From assembly GCA_023144005.1 (NCBI GenBank), contig JAGLGN010000013.1:1-48884 (forward strand): DNA of 48,884 nt, in the 5' to 3' direction. The stretch comes from a bacterium (GTDB taxonomy: Bacteria; AUK180). Of the stretch, positions 6,931 through 15,221 are shown in pieces. The translations under genes and the position numbers were made by a program. The notes under the pieces were generated by a model. It saw nothing but the letters and a program-made list of their open reading frames with translations, ran no database searches and was not told the origin of the DNA. The first letter of the stretch is position 1, and every line of letters starts with the position of its first letter.

Positions 6931-8192
6931 TAGATCAAAACTTGATAATAGAGAACAAGGATCTCGTACAGGAAAACCTGAAGCTCAGAAAAAAGGATAT
7001 TGATCTGGATCGGATCGAGAACAGTATCAATGGCTTTAAAAAATTGAAATTCGAACTGGATAATTTGAGATCCAAAAAGAAAAGTTCAAGCAAAGAGTTC
7101 GGGAAAAAGCGGGCCGCAAAGGAAGATGTCTCCGACTTGACCAAGGAGCTTGAAGCCCTTTCACAAGAGATCGATCGTACAGAAGCAAGGTTGGATGAGA
7201 TCCAAAAGGAAAAGAACGATCTGCTCTTACAATTACCCAATCTCATTCACGAATCCGTCCCTATTGGCGCGGGCGAAGAAGATAATCCGGTTATTGCGGA
7301 ATATCCCCCGGCTTCAGAGGCCGACGAGGATCACCCGGACCATATTGACCTGGGTGAGAAACTGGATATCATCGATTTTACCGGTGCGGTGGAATTGGCG
7401 GGAAGCAGATTCGTTCTACTTCAGGGAAAAGGCGCGAGGCTTCACAGAGCTATCACATCCTTCATGCTCGATATGCACGCGAAGGCGGGATTTCTAGAGA
7501 TCTATCCTCCATTTCTCTCAAGGAAAGAACCTCTGGAGAAAACCGGCCAGATACCCGATAAGGAAGAAGACCTTTACAAGATCGAAGGGGAGGATCTGTA
7601 TCTGGTCCCCACGGCCGAGGTGCCACTGATAAATTACGGGAAATATCTGAAGGCAGATCATTCCCGACTGCCGTTAAGAATGTCAGGATTCTCGACCTCT
7701 TTCAGAAAAGAGGCGGGTTCATACGGAAAAGATATAAGAGGAATGATCCGAGTGCATCAATTTGACAAGGTTGAACTTGTATCGGTCGTCCACCCCGACA
7801 ATTCATCCGAAGAGATGGAATTCTTAAGAAATAGCGCGGAAAATATACTCAGGGCGCTGGAATTACCCTACCGTGTAGTGGAATTATGCACCGGTGATCT
7901 TGGATTCACCGCGACAAAGACCTATGATCTTGAGGTATGGATGCCGGGACAGAAGCGGTATCGGGAGGTTTCGTCCATCTCGAACACCACGGATTTTCAG
8001 GCCAGACGAATGAATTTCAAATTCAAAGATATCGATGGAAAGAAGAAATTTGTACACACGCTTAATGCATCCGGTTTGGCGGTTGGGCGAACCTTTATAG
8101 CCGTTTTAGAGAATTACTGGAATGCCGACGGGACCATATCCATTCCCCAGGCTCTTCAGTCATATACCGGCTTTGACAAGATAGGCGGCTGA
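6927..8192 (+). CDS. serS: Serine--tRNA ligase
   Basis: A 421-residue class II aminoacyl-tRNA synthetase charging tRNA-Ser. The N-terminal ~110 residues are a lysine/glutamate-rich coiled coil that would hold the tRNA long arm. The catalytic core shows TAEVPL, motif 2 in FSTSFRKEAGSYGKDIRGMIR, the VSSISNTTDFQARR segment and motif 3 in NASGLAVGRTFIAVLENY. Length and motif order are those of ordinary bacterial SerRS. It overlaps dnaJ by 4 bp and shares one base with the following transporter gene. Its product, like serine palmitoyltransferase, uses serine, but the grouping may be chance. Confidence 0.97.
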   Translation: MIDQNLIIENKDLVQENLKLRKKDIDLDRIENSINGFKKLKFELDNLRSKKKSSSKEFGKKRAAKEDVSDLTKELEALSQEIDRTEARLDEIQKEKNDLLLQLPNLIHESVPIGAGEEDNPVIAEYPPASEADEDHPDHIDLGEKLDIIDFTGAVELAGSRFVLLQGKGARLHRAITSFMLDMHAKAGFLEIYPPFLSRKEPLEKTGQIPDKEEDLYKIEGEDLYLVPTAEVPLINYGKYLKADHSRLPLRMSGFSTSFRKEAGSYGKDIRGMIRVHQFDKVELVSVVHPDNSSEEMEFLRNSAENILRALELPYRVVELCTGDLGFTATKTYDLEVWMPGQKRYREVSSISNTTDFQARRMNFKFKDIDGKKKFVHTLNASGLAVGRTFIAVLENYWNADGTISIPQALQSYTGFDKIGG

Positions 8193-9013
8193 TGCCATAT
8201 ATCATCCTCCTTCTTTCACTTACTTTCTACGGTTTATCCACCACGCTTCAGAAGAAAGCTTTGCAAGAGATCAATTTGGGCGCAATGCTCAAGATACACG
8301 GATGGGCGGTGGGAGGCTTGTATTTACTGGGCTGGTATCTATTCTCGAAAACATTGAACCCGGCGGATTATCTCTTTCCTTTTCTTGCCGCGATAGCATC
8401 AGCTCTGGGGTTCATCTTTTACTATGAGGCCTTGAAATCCACCTCCGCATCTGTGGTAAGCCTAATAACTTCGCTATACTCATTGGTAGCCATTTTCCTC
8501 TCAGTTATATTCCTTGGGGAAGCATTCTTACCCATATATTTCGGAGCAGTGTTTCTTATCATTCTCGGTTTGATCCTTCTTAAAGGAAAGAAGGCAGATA
8601 AAACAAGTTTTTCAGGTATCGCTTTATCTATGATAGCCATGGTTATGTGGGGATTCTGGGGATTTTTCTCGAAAGCAGCCCACAATGTCGCCGGAGAGCC
8701 GGAATTAATGGGTGCTTTCGGCTTGATCGCTATCCTCGTCTTTCCGACCTATGCCAAGAGATTCAAGGGAGAGATCGGATCCGTCAAGGGAGAGGCGATC
8801 GCATTAGTTTCCGTTATAATACTAAGTGCCGCTTCTGTCATGTTCTATTTCAGCCTGAGATTCTTCCCGGCTTCTGTTGTGACTCCCATTATCTCCGGGT
8901 ATCCGTTGATTACCATCGTGTCTTCATTTTTCATCCTTCACGAGAGATTAAGTTTTCGGCAATTGCTGGGCTCTGCTGTCATCATTGGCGGGATCATTCT
9001 TTTTTTGGTATAA
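8192..9013 (+). CDS. EamA/DMT-family membrane transporter
   Basis: A 273-residue inner-membrane protein with about ten hydrophobic segments in two EamA-like halves. The pattern FYYEALKSTSASVVSLITSLYSLVAIFLSVIFLGE in the first half is mirrored by SLRFFPASVVTPIISGYPLITIVSSFFILHERLSF in the second, the internal duplication typical of drug/metabolite exporters. Substrate cannot be told. The ATG shares its first base with the serS stop. The stop codon itself (9011-9013) lies inside a TATAAT that may drive plsC. Confidence 0.85.
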   Translation: MPYIILLLSLTFYGLSTTLQKKALQEINLGAMLKIHGWAVGGLYLLGWYLFSKTLNPADYLFPFLAAIASALGFIFYYEALKSTSASVVSLITSLYSLVAIFLSVIFLGEAFLPIYFGAVFLIILGLILLKGKKADKTSFSGIALSMIAMVMWGFWGFFSKAAHNVAGEPELMGAFGLIAILVFPTYAKRFKGEIGSVKGEAIALVSVIILSAASVMFYFSLRFFPASVVTPIISGYPLITIVSSFFILHERLSFRQLLGSAVIIGGIILFLV

Positions 9014-9014
9014 T
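9009..9014 (+). promoter_or_regulatory. Possible -10 box for plsC, with a five-codon mini-ORF
   Basis: TATAAT at 9009-9014 overlaps the EamA stop codon; a weak TTGGCG at 8985-8990 could serve as -35 (18-bp spacer). Five bases after the box is ATG 9020, opening a five-codon frame that ends TAA at 9035-9037 and overlaps the plsC start at 9031. The -10 to ATG distance matches the other leaderless genes in this window. Confidence 0.45.
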
Positions 9015-9030
9015 ACAACATGAGCAGTAT

Positions 9031-9708
9031 ATGTTAAACGCATTAATCTACGCATTAGGAAGATTCATTATAAGGGTCTTTTTCCTTTTTTACCTGAATT
9101 TCAAATACAAATTCCTTGTACCGCTACGCAAGGGAGGGAAGATATACGCGGTGAATCACCCCTCCGAATTTGACGCATTCCCCGCGCTGATGCTGGCTCC
9201 GGATTATGTTCATGTGATGATCAATGAAGAGATATGGGGGCTTCTTATTCCGAGATTGATATTTGATGCTACTAATCAAGTCAAGATCATCCGGGGTAAA
9301 AATTCCCATCAAACTATCGAGAAATGTTTTGAGCTCCTCGAAGCGGGGCAAGCTCTGATCATAGCCCCCGAAGGAAAGATCTCTCCGGTCCCCGGCATAG
9401 AGCGCCCCAGAAAAGGAGTGATAAGAATTGCCTTGGAAAAACAGGTTCCCATAGTTCCGGTCGGAATATTTGTAAGACCGGAGGATGTCAAGTATTCGAT
9501 TAATTACATTCGAAAGCTGAAGATAACAAAACCTCTGTTCCGCCCTCGATTTCGGTCAAAATACGGCTGTCTTTTCGGTAAACCCATTTACCTGGAAAAG
9601 TATTACAATGAGAAGATCTCTATGGAAAAATATCAGGAACTTGCCGACATGGTCTTAGAAGAAACATACAGACTATCAAGAGAAGCCCGTAAATTATTCG
9701 CAAAATAA
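9031..9708 (+). CDS. plsC: PlsC-family 1-acylglycerol-3-phosphate acyltransferase
   Basis: A 225-residue membrane-associated acyltransferase of glycerophospholipid synthesis. An N-terminal hydrophobic stretch (residues 3-20) precedes the HX4D catalytic motif NHPSEFD (H43, D48). The conserved APEGKISP block and the proline-rich segment VPIVPVGIF follow, as in PlsC. The frame is open upstream to 8647, inside the EamA gene, but only the part after ATG 9031 makes family sense. There is no good ribosome site, so it is probably read by coupling or from the promoter overlapping the EamA stop. Acylation of ceramide-type lipids instead of lysophosphatidate cannot be excluded given the operon. Confidence 0.88.
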   Translation: MLNALIYALGRFIIRVFFLFYLNFKYKFLVPLRKGGKIYAVNHPSEFDAFPALMLAPDYVHVMINEEIWGLLIPRLIFDATNQVKIIRGKNSHQTIEKCFELLEAGQALIIAPEGKISPVPGIERPRKGVIRIALEKQVPIVPVGIFVRPEDVKYSINYIRKLKITKPLFRPRFRSKYGCLFGKPIYLEKYYNEKISMEKYQELADMVLEETYRLSREARKLFAK

Positions 9709-10018
9709 ACTTATCGTTCACTGTGAACGAGATAGTTGAAAAGTTGAAATGTTCAAAGGGGTGAAAAATACTTTGAGATAAGAATTTCCTTGTATTATTC
9801 TTCAATCCTTTATTCTACCTTGTTTGTAATTCCACTGGGACGCTGGGTCCACTGGTGCACTGCACAGCGTCATTCTTCATTTCCCAATTCTTCATCTCTT
9901 AACTAACCTCCAACCTCTGCGAAGCTTCTCCCCTGTCCCTTGTGCACCGCGACATTTCCGCGTCGCTATTTGACTTTTTACTTAAAATTATATAGAATTT
10001 TGTTTAAGGGAGGATTTT
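9709..10018. repeat. Spacer built of dispersed low-complexity repeat words
   Basis: No gene is visible. The spacer holds GTTCACTGTGAAC (a small palindrome), a reverse-orientation copy of the TTTGAACATTTCAACTTTT word at 9735-9760, tandem CCACTGG words (9832-9855), TTCTTCATTTCCCAATTC (9872-9889), CCTCCAACCTC near 9908 and CTGTCCCTTGTGCACC near 9933. The same words recur in the spacers near 18000-18280, 19030-19180, 21360 and 34420-34540. Confidence 0.6.
9970..9996 (+). promoter_or_regulatory. Possible promoter of the FHA gene
   Basis: TTGACT (9970-9975) and TATAGA (9991-9996) are separated by 15 bp, which is short. It is the best candidate between the repeat-rich spacer and the FHA gene. Confidence 0.4.
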
Positions 10019-10384
10019 TTGGTAAAAGAAAATTTCGGTAAGACGGTCTTTGACACGTCCATTAAAAAGATCAGAGGACTTCTGGAAAAGGAAAGCAAGG
10101 GGGTTTTTCTTAAAGATGTTCTTCACAAAAAAGAATACCCCATAATTAAAACACCGTTTATCATTGGCCGGTCCGAAGATTGCGCCTTGACCATTACAGA
10201 TGATATCAAGGTTTCAAGAATTCATTGCGTTATCAATCAAAGGGGTGATAAGTATATTCTGGAGGACCTTGGATCCACCAATGGCATACTGCTCAACGAA
10301 CATCCAATTAAAAAAGGACTCATCAAACACGGAGATGTTATTACAGTCGGTGATAAACTCTACCTTTTCATAAATAAACAATAA
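10019..10384 (+). CDS. FHA-domain protein
   Basis: A 121-residue cytosolic protein whose C-terminal two-thirds is a forkhead-associated domain, a phosphothreonine-binding fold. The signature residues are visible: FIIGRSEDCALTI, VSRIHCVI, LEDLGSTNGILLNEHPI and GDVITVGD. The N-terminal ~40 residues are a short charged helix (DTSIKKIRGLLEKESKG). It starts at TTG 10019 after GGGAGGA (10008-10014), a tight spacing. No kinase or secretion gene is beside it. Its stop is one base from the end of the convergent mltG. Confidence 0.9.
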   Translation: MVKENFGKTVFDTSIKKIRGLLEKESKGVFLKDVLHKKEYPIIKTPFIIGRSEDCALTITDDIKVSRIHCVINQRGDKYILEDLGSTNGILLNEHPIKKGLIKHGDVITVGDKLYLFINKQ

Positions 10385-10385
10385 T

Positions 10386-11390
10386 TCACTTTTTCTGGTA
10401 TTTTCTTACTTTTTTCCTATGATCAGAGTAAGTGACAGAAAAATCATGTGTTCCATCGTTTCTTGAGACATAGTAAAGATAAGTGCTTTCGATCGGCAGC
10501 AGAACCGCTCTTATGGATTTTTTCCCCGGAGAACATATGGGGTTCTTTGGAAGTCCGTAATTCACATAAGTATTATAAGGCGAACGATGATATTTGTTCT
10601 TTTTTGTGATATTATTGGTTTTGATACCGTCACGCAACAGGCCGTAAAGTATTGAAGCATCTATCTGAAGGCGCATTCTCAGTGACAAGCGGTTATTGAT
10701 AACAGAAGCGATCAGCTCCTCTTCACCTACTCCTGTCTCCTTTTCGATCAAAGAAGCTTTGATCAGATTATCGTGTATAAGCTCCCGGTCCATGGCGGGT
10801 GCAAGCGTAGTGATGATATCTTTGAATCGCACAAGGAATTTCTCGATAACATCTCGTGGGGAAGCGCTGAGCAGAAAATCGTAAGTATCCGGGAACAGAT
10901 AACCCTCAAGGTCTTTGGCTGACGGTGATATAAGATATTTCTCTCTGAAATTATCCTGCGCAAGAAGTTCATTCATCTCAAGAAAAAATTCATCGGCTGA
11001 AAAAAAGCCCGACGTTTGAAACTGCAATGCTATGTCAAATACATTACTGCCTTCAATAATAGTAATTCTTCTTTGTCTTATAAATTCGCGGCCGGTAACA
11101 GCGTTTAGAATGTTCTCAAGAGGGGACATTGACAGTTCGCATCGATATGTGCCGTATTTAACACCATTTAATATCAGCATTATAGTTCTTAACATCGCCT
11201 CGTCGGCGAATAATCCTCTTTTGAAAAGATTCGTGGCAAATGCAAATCCTCTGGTACCTTTTTCAATTTCATAATCAACATGGGCACCGGCGAGGGATGG
11301 AAATAATTCCCCCAAAGGCAGGAAATTAGCCGTCGTGAAAAATACAAATATTGAAAGAAATATAAAGAATCTAGTCCTTGGGCTGTGCAT
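10386..11390 (-). CDS. mltG: Endolytic murein transglycosylase MltG (YceG)
   Basis: A 334-residue membrane-anchored enzyme that cleaves nascent glycan strands and limits peptidoglycan chain length. It has an N-terminal transmembrane segment (FFIFLSIFVFFTTANF), a LysM-like region, and the catalytic domain with LEGYLFPDTY, IEKETG containing the catalytic glutamate, IDASILYGL and YNTYVNYGLPKNPICSPG. Start is taken as ATG 11390; a TTG one codon upstream is possible. It overlaps the end of ruvX by about 20 bp, the common yqgF-yceG neighbourhood seen in many bacteria in varied order. Confidence 0.93.
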   Translation of the reverse strand: MHSPRTRFFIFLSIFVFFTTANFLPLGELFPSLAGAHVDYEIEKGTRGFAFATNLFKRGLFADEAMLRTIMLILNGVKYGTYRCELSMSPLENILNAVTGREFIRQRRITIIEGSNVFDIALQFQTSGFFSADEFFLEMNELLAQDNFREKYLISPSAKDLEGYLFPDTYDFLLSASPRDVIEKFLVRFKDIITTLAPAMDRELIHDNLIKASLIEKETGVGEEELIASVINNRLSLRMRLQIDASILYGLLRDGIKTNNITKKNKYHRSPYNTYVNYGLPKNPICSPGKKSIRAVLLPIESTYLYYVSRNDGTHDFSVTYSDHRKKVRKYQKK

Positions 11391-11784
11391 CAAGATAACC
11401 TTGAAGCATTACAACAGCGGCAAGAGAATCCTTGATCTCTACTTTCTGCTGCCATTTAAGGCCAAAATTGTCCATTACGGAATCTACGATCCTTGAGGTA
11501 TAGCGTTCGTCAAAAAGCTCCACTTCAACATTCTTCGCTCTTTTCTTCACCTTCTCATAGAATTTCACCGCTGCCTCTGTTGTTTCAGAATTCTGACCAT
11601 TTTCCTTCAGGGGCCAGCCGATGAGGACCAACTTGATCCTCTCCTTGTCCAGCACGGTCATTATCTCTTCTATTGCTTTTTTGCTGCTCTTCACATAGGG
11701 CCGCGGAAAAGCGATCTTGCAGCCATTATCAGAAATTGCCACGCCGATCTTCCGCTTCCCCCAATCAATTGCCAGTATCTTCAT
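11371..11784 (-). CDS. ruvX: Putative pre-16S rRNA nuclease / Holliday junction resolvase RuvX (YqgF)
   Basis: A 137-residue RNase H-fold nuclease involved in 16S rRNA 5'-end maturation. Catalytic acid positions are visible in LAIDWGKRKIG, the central LVLIGWPLKENG block, FDERYTS, and the aspartate in KDSLAAVVMLQGYLD. The frame opens at GTG 11793, but that codon is part of the AGGTGG ribosome site, so ATG 11784 is preferred. It overlaps both neighbours, so the cluster is one transcript. Confidence 0.92.
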   Translation of the reverse strand: MKILAIDWGKRKIGVAISDNGCKIAFPRPYVKSSKKAIEEIMTVLDKERIKLVLIGWPLKENGQNSETTEAAVKFYEKVKKRAKNVEVELFDERYTSRIVDSVMDNFGLKWQQKVEIKDSLAAVVMLQGYLDAQPKD

Positions 11785-13129
11785 AATATCCACCTAATTT
11801 TCTATATTCTTCAATATTCAATCTTTTCTCAAATGTCGCTTTCAAAACTCCAAACGAGGTCTTTGACAGTGATATCAAAGGGAGTTTACCGTCTTTTCCA
11901 AAGAAAAAGCGGGTAGAGGCGTCCTCTTTCAACTTTCTTCTTCCCGTATAATCCGGAATGATCCATATCCCTTCGACCTTCTTGCCCGAAAGTTTCTCAC
12001 TCCCCTTCTTATATTCCAATTCAAACGGATATACCCGTTTCCTGCTAATAAGATTCAATTTATTGAGCCGTTCCGGCAACAGCCACCTCAGAAGGTACAT
12101 CACCGAATAGGAATCCCTTGTAAAATCTGCCAGATATACTTTCTCCTTATTATTGTAGATAGCGGTAAGTTCCGAAGGAGAAAAGATCGTATCCCTCTCC
12201 GCCCGATAATTCCCCTGTTTGATATCTTCTCTTATTCTGAGTACTTCCAGATCGCTCTTTCTTATCTGCACATGTATCTTATCATCCATGGTAAAAAGTG
12301 CTTTTATCACGCCGGTGGTCTTAATGCTCACAAAAAGGTCAAGAACATCTCCGGAGTCCTTTAAATAATGGAGCATCCGGCCGGCTTTAACACCGTTAAA
12401 TTCCAAAGAGAACATATATCCTGAATCAAGATCTTTGGTATCAATATCTATTTCCGGGGGAGTGTTGTTTTCAAGAAGGGCGAACGGGCCTATGGAAAAA
12501 CCATTTTCCCGTTGGGCATAGGCATATAATTCATTTCCATACACCGTGATCCTGTCAAGAAGATCCCCTTTGAAGTGAAATTCAAAACCCGCTCTCCTTC
12601 CACCCAAAGTGTCTTTGACCTCCGTATGTATCAAGTCATTGGAGAGCGAAATAAAATCCATATATTTTGGATGAATACCCAGTTTTTTAATAAAATGTCT
12701 TACATCCTCACAAACATCCCACCACTGGTCAAGATTTCCCGGATAGAGGTAGGATTCATATTCTTCCGTAAGTAACCTTCTGAGCATATCATATTGCTGA
12801 TTATAAAAAATATACATTATCAAAACGGTCAAGCGGCGTTTATCCGAAAATATATCGGGAAAGCTCTTTTTTAAATTGTTGAGAAGGTTGGCCTCGGACC
12901 TTTCAGATCTTTTTAATAAATAAAAGCCCCTTTCCCAGATCGGAACCTCTGGTGTCAAGGCAAAGTGCGAAAGACCGGCATACAATGAGTCTTCACCCTT
13001 GTCAATATGCCGCAATTCAACACGCACATTGTCGGTGTACTTCTTATTGCTGAAGTTTTTCTTATAATCCACTTTGCCGAATATGAGAAGCGGTGTAATA
13101 ATAAGGAGCAGTAGGGCATATTTTTTCAT
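11765..13129 (-). CDS. Exported protein with a C-terminal DUF3108-like domain
   Basis: A 454-residue protein with a signal peptide (MKKYALLLLIITPLLIFGK), so periplasmic or outer-membrane associated. Residues about 220-440 follow the DUF3108 pattern: FSLEFNGVKAGRM, a beta-rich stretch with KALFTMDDKIHV, GNYRAERDTIF, a short helical part with YLLRWLLPERL, VYPFELEY, VEGIWIIP and a final SKTSFGVLKATFE. DUF3108 proteins are beta-rich envelope proteins of unsettled role. The N-terminal ~200 residues are not recognised. It lies between an M20 peptidase (4-bp overlap) and ruvX (20-bp overlap). Confidence 0.7.
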   Translation of the reverse strand: MKKYALLLLIITPLLIFGKVDYKKNFSNKKYTDNVRVELRHIDKGEDSLYAGLSHFALTPEVPIWERGFYLLKRSERSEANLLNNLKKSFPDIFSDKRRLTVLIMYIFYNQQYDMLRRLLTEEYESYLYPGNLDQWWDVCEDVRHFIKKLGIHPKYMDFISLSNDLIHTEVKDTLGGRRAGFEFHFKGDLLDRITVYGNELYAYAQRENGFSIGPFALLENNTPPEIDIDTKDLDSGYMFSLEFNGVKAGRMLHYLKDSGDVLDLFVSIKTTGVIKALFTMDDKIHVQIRKSDLEVLRIREDIKQGNYRAERDTIFSPSELTAIYNNKEKVYLADFTRDSYSVMYLLRWLLPERLNKLNLISRKRVYPFELEYKKGSEKLSGKKVEGIWIIPDYTGRRKLKEDASTRFFFGKDGKLPLISLSKTSFGVLKATFEKRLNIEEYRKLGGYYEDTGN

Positions 13130-14286
13130 TTCAATAATCTTTTTACTACCCCCGCCATGATCTTTGAGAAATCCAATATCTCATCAAGGTCGATATATTC
13201 ATTGGCAATATGTGCGACATCATCCGGGCCGGGACTCCAGCCTACCGCGGGGATCCCCTTTTCAATGAAGGTCTTACACACCGTTGCGCCTCCAAGGCCG
13301 ATCAATTGCGGGGTCTTCGAGGTAACCCTCTTTGTTTCCTCTTGAATAGTACCGACTAGAATATTTTCTGGATCCACTTCTGTCGGGTTAAGATTGTGTA
13401 TAATTGAGATCTCCGTATCTTTCACTGATGCCAATGCAAGCGCAAGCTCATTTTTGATGTTCTCGGCTTTCTGTGAAGGCAGGTACCTTACATTAACGAT
13501 CAGGCGGCATTTATCGGGAACCATATTTGAAGCACTCCCGCCATTTACCACTCCGATATTCATCGTGGGAGCCGATAAGAAATTATGCTCATCGAAGGAA
13601 AAAGTGTGTTCTCTGAGAATTTCGATCACTTCCGCCATTTTCTCAATAGCATTAACTCCGCGGTCCGGTGTTGAACCGTGAGCGGAAATCCCCTTAGTGA
13701 GGATCTCAAGGTCTAAAACTCCCTTTTCCGCGACATCTATGGCCATCATATTACCTCCAATATCCGGGATGATCGCCCAATCAGCATCGATCAGGCCTTC
13801 TTCCATGAGAAATTCGGTGCCGTAAACGGAACCCTTTTCCTCATCTGCTACCCCAGCGGCAATAAATGTGCCATTGAGCTCGTCCCTGAACGGCCAAAGG
13901 GCTTTTGCAGTCATCAGAAGCGCCACAAGAGGACCCTTGTTATCAGTTGTCCCTCTGCCGTACATTTTCGTTCCCTCAATATGACCTTCCAGAGGAGGAT
14001 GGTCCCAGGTTTCAAGGTCGCCTACCGGAACTATGTCAATATGCCCGGCTGAAAACAGTTTCTTATCCCCTTCACCTATACGGATAATAATATTCTCCCT
14101 TCCCTTTTGCTGAGAATGTATTTCATAAGGGATCGAGTATTTTTCAAGAAATTTCTGAATAATTTCAACACCAAGATATTCATCCCCCGGAAGATTTGTT
14201 GTATCGGCTTGAATGAGCTCTTTCAATAATGCCACCATTTCATCTCTGGACTCATCCAACATCTTATTGATCTTTTCAATGCTCAT
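13126..14286 (-). CDS. M20-family metallopeptidase (DapE/ArgE/dipeptidase-like)
   Basis: A 386-residue cytosolic di-zinc hydrolase acting on peptide or N-acyl bonds. Metal ligands and catalytic residues are seen in SAGHIDIVPVGD, MYGRGTTDNKGP, ADEEKGS (catalytic glutamate) and PDIGGN, with the last histidine in DDVAHIANEY. The dimerisation lid domain occupies the middle (GISAHGSTPDRGVNA). The family includes DapE, ArgE, CPG2 and peptidases, and the sequence does not fix the substrate. It overlaps the DUF3108-like gene by 4 bp and shares one base with the lipid kinase gene. Confidence 0.88.
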   Translation of the reverse strand: MSIEKINKMLDESRDEMVALLKELIQADTTNLPGDEYLGVEIIQKFLEKYSIPYEIHSQQKGRENIIIRIGEGDKKLFSAGHIDIVPVGDLETWDHPPLEGHIEGTKMYGRGTTDNKGPLVALLMTAKALWPFRDELNGTFIAAGVADEEKGSVYGTEFLMEEGLIDADWAIIPDIGGNMMAIDVAEKGVLDLEILTKGISAHGSTPDRGVNAIEKMAEVIEILREHTFSFDEHNFLSAPTMNIGVVNGGSASNMVPDKCRLIVNVRYLPSQKAENIKNELALALASVKDTEISIIHNLNPTEVDPENILVGTIQEETKRVTSKTPQLIGLGGATVCKTFIEKGIPAVGWSPGPDDVAHIANEYIDLDEILDFSKIMAGVVKRLLK

Positions 14287-15221
14287 CAGTTTCTCCTTCT
14301 TATTATGGGTAGAATTCCCTTCTTTATGCCGATTTCAAATTTATTTTCAAATGTTTGAAAGGCCTCGCCGTCAACCTGCAGAGCGGGAACATCATCATCA
14401 AAACTGATCGTCACCCGATCGGTTCTATACCGAACATATTCGGAACTGTCCAGGGCTTTCCCGTGAAGAAACGGGGCCTTCAGAAAAGTTCGGATAGAGG
14501 GGACTTTCTTGATAATAGTTATCTCGAATATCCCGTCATTTGAATTTGCCTCCTGAACAAGTTTTACACCCCCATAATGTGACGGTATATTGGAAATAAT
14601 ACAAGTCATGCCGATCACATCCACCTCGCGATCCTGAAATTTGAGGTGATACAGATTGTACTTCAAATTTTCTATCGCCTTGACAAACGGCTTTACATAG
14701 GAAGTGTAGCCGGGTAGGGTCGATTGCTCAAGCTCCCTGTGCATTAATATCTCTCCCTCAAAGCCGAAGGCAATGTAATTTGCAAAATAATGGCCGTTAA
14801 CGCTGCATATATCAAGTGTGTCCTTTTCGCCGTTCAATACCGTCTCCAATGCCCCGCGCGGATTGTAAAGGGGGATGTGAAGAGAGCGGGCGAGGTCATT
14901 GCCGGAGCCGAAAGGGAAAATACTTACAGGGATCTTGACCACATTGAACTTGACCAGAGAAGATAGTGCCTCCCATGTAGTTCCATCTCCACCCATCGCC
15001 ACTATCCCGGTGAAGCGTTTGTCGAGCTCGGAAGCAAAGGAGGAAATATAGGAATTGATGTCCCCTTTCTTTCCCGTCCTGATCGTAGTATGAGCGATAT
15101 TTCGAATACTCAGGATCCTCTTCAAATAAGGGTAAAAAAGCCCGGCCCTGCCGGAACCGGCGGTGGGATTCAGAAAAATCAGGAGATGCTGTTTAGATTT
15201 AGCCACTTTCACTGATCTCAT
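14286..15221 (-). CDS. Diacylglycerol kinase-family lipid kinase (YegS/LCB5-like)
   Basis: A 311-residue soluble lipid kinase. Nucleotide-binding motifs are NPTAGSGRA near residue 18, GGDGT in the middle of the first domain, and FPFGSGNDLARSL. The family contains diacylglycerol kinases, YegS, sphingosine kinases and the bacterial ceramide kinase CpgB. Because this genome has a ceramide synthesis operon some 10 kb away, phosphorylation of a ceramide or long-chain base is a reasonable alternative to diacylglycerol; the sequence alone does not decide. It overlaps the upstream unknown gene by 23 bp. Confidence 0.88.
   Translation of the reverse strand: MRSVKVAKSKQHLLIFLNPTAGSGRAGLFYPYLKRILSIRNIAHTTIRTGKKGDINSYISSFASELDKRFTGIVAMGGDGTTWEALSSLVKFNVVKIPVSIFPFGSGNDLARSLHIPLYNPRGALETVLNGEKDTLDICSVNGHYFANYIAFGFEGEILMHRELEQSTLPGYTSYVKPFVKAIENLKYNLYHLKFQDREVDVIGMTCIISNIPSHYGGVKLVQEANSNDGIFEITIIKKVPSIRTFLKAPFLHGKALDSSEYVRYRTDRVTISFDDDVPALQVDGEAFQTFENKFEIGIKKGILPIIRRRN

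Noticed and set aside
8647-9030. A 353-residue protein beginning inside the EamA gene
   Set aside because: Only the part after ATG 9031 matches PlsC; the rest is the EamA gene read in another frame.
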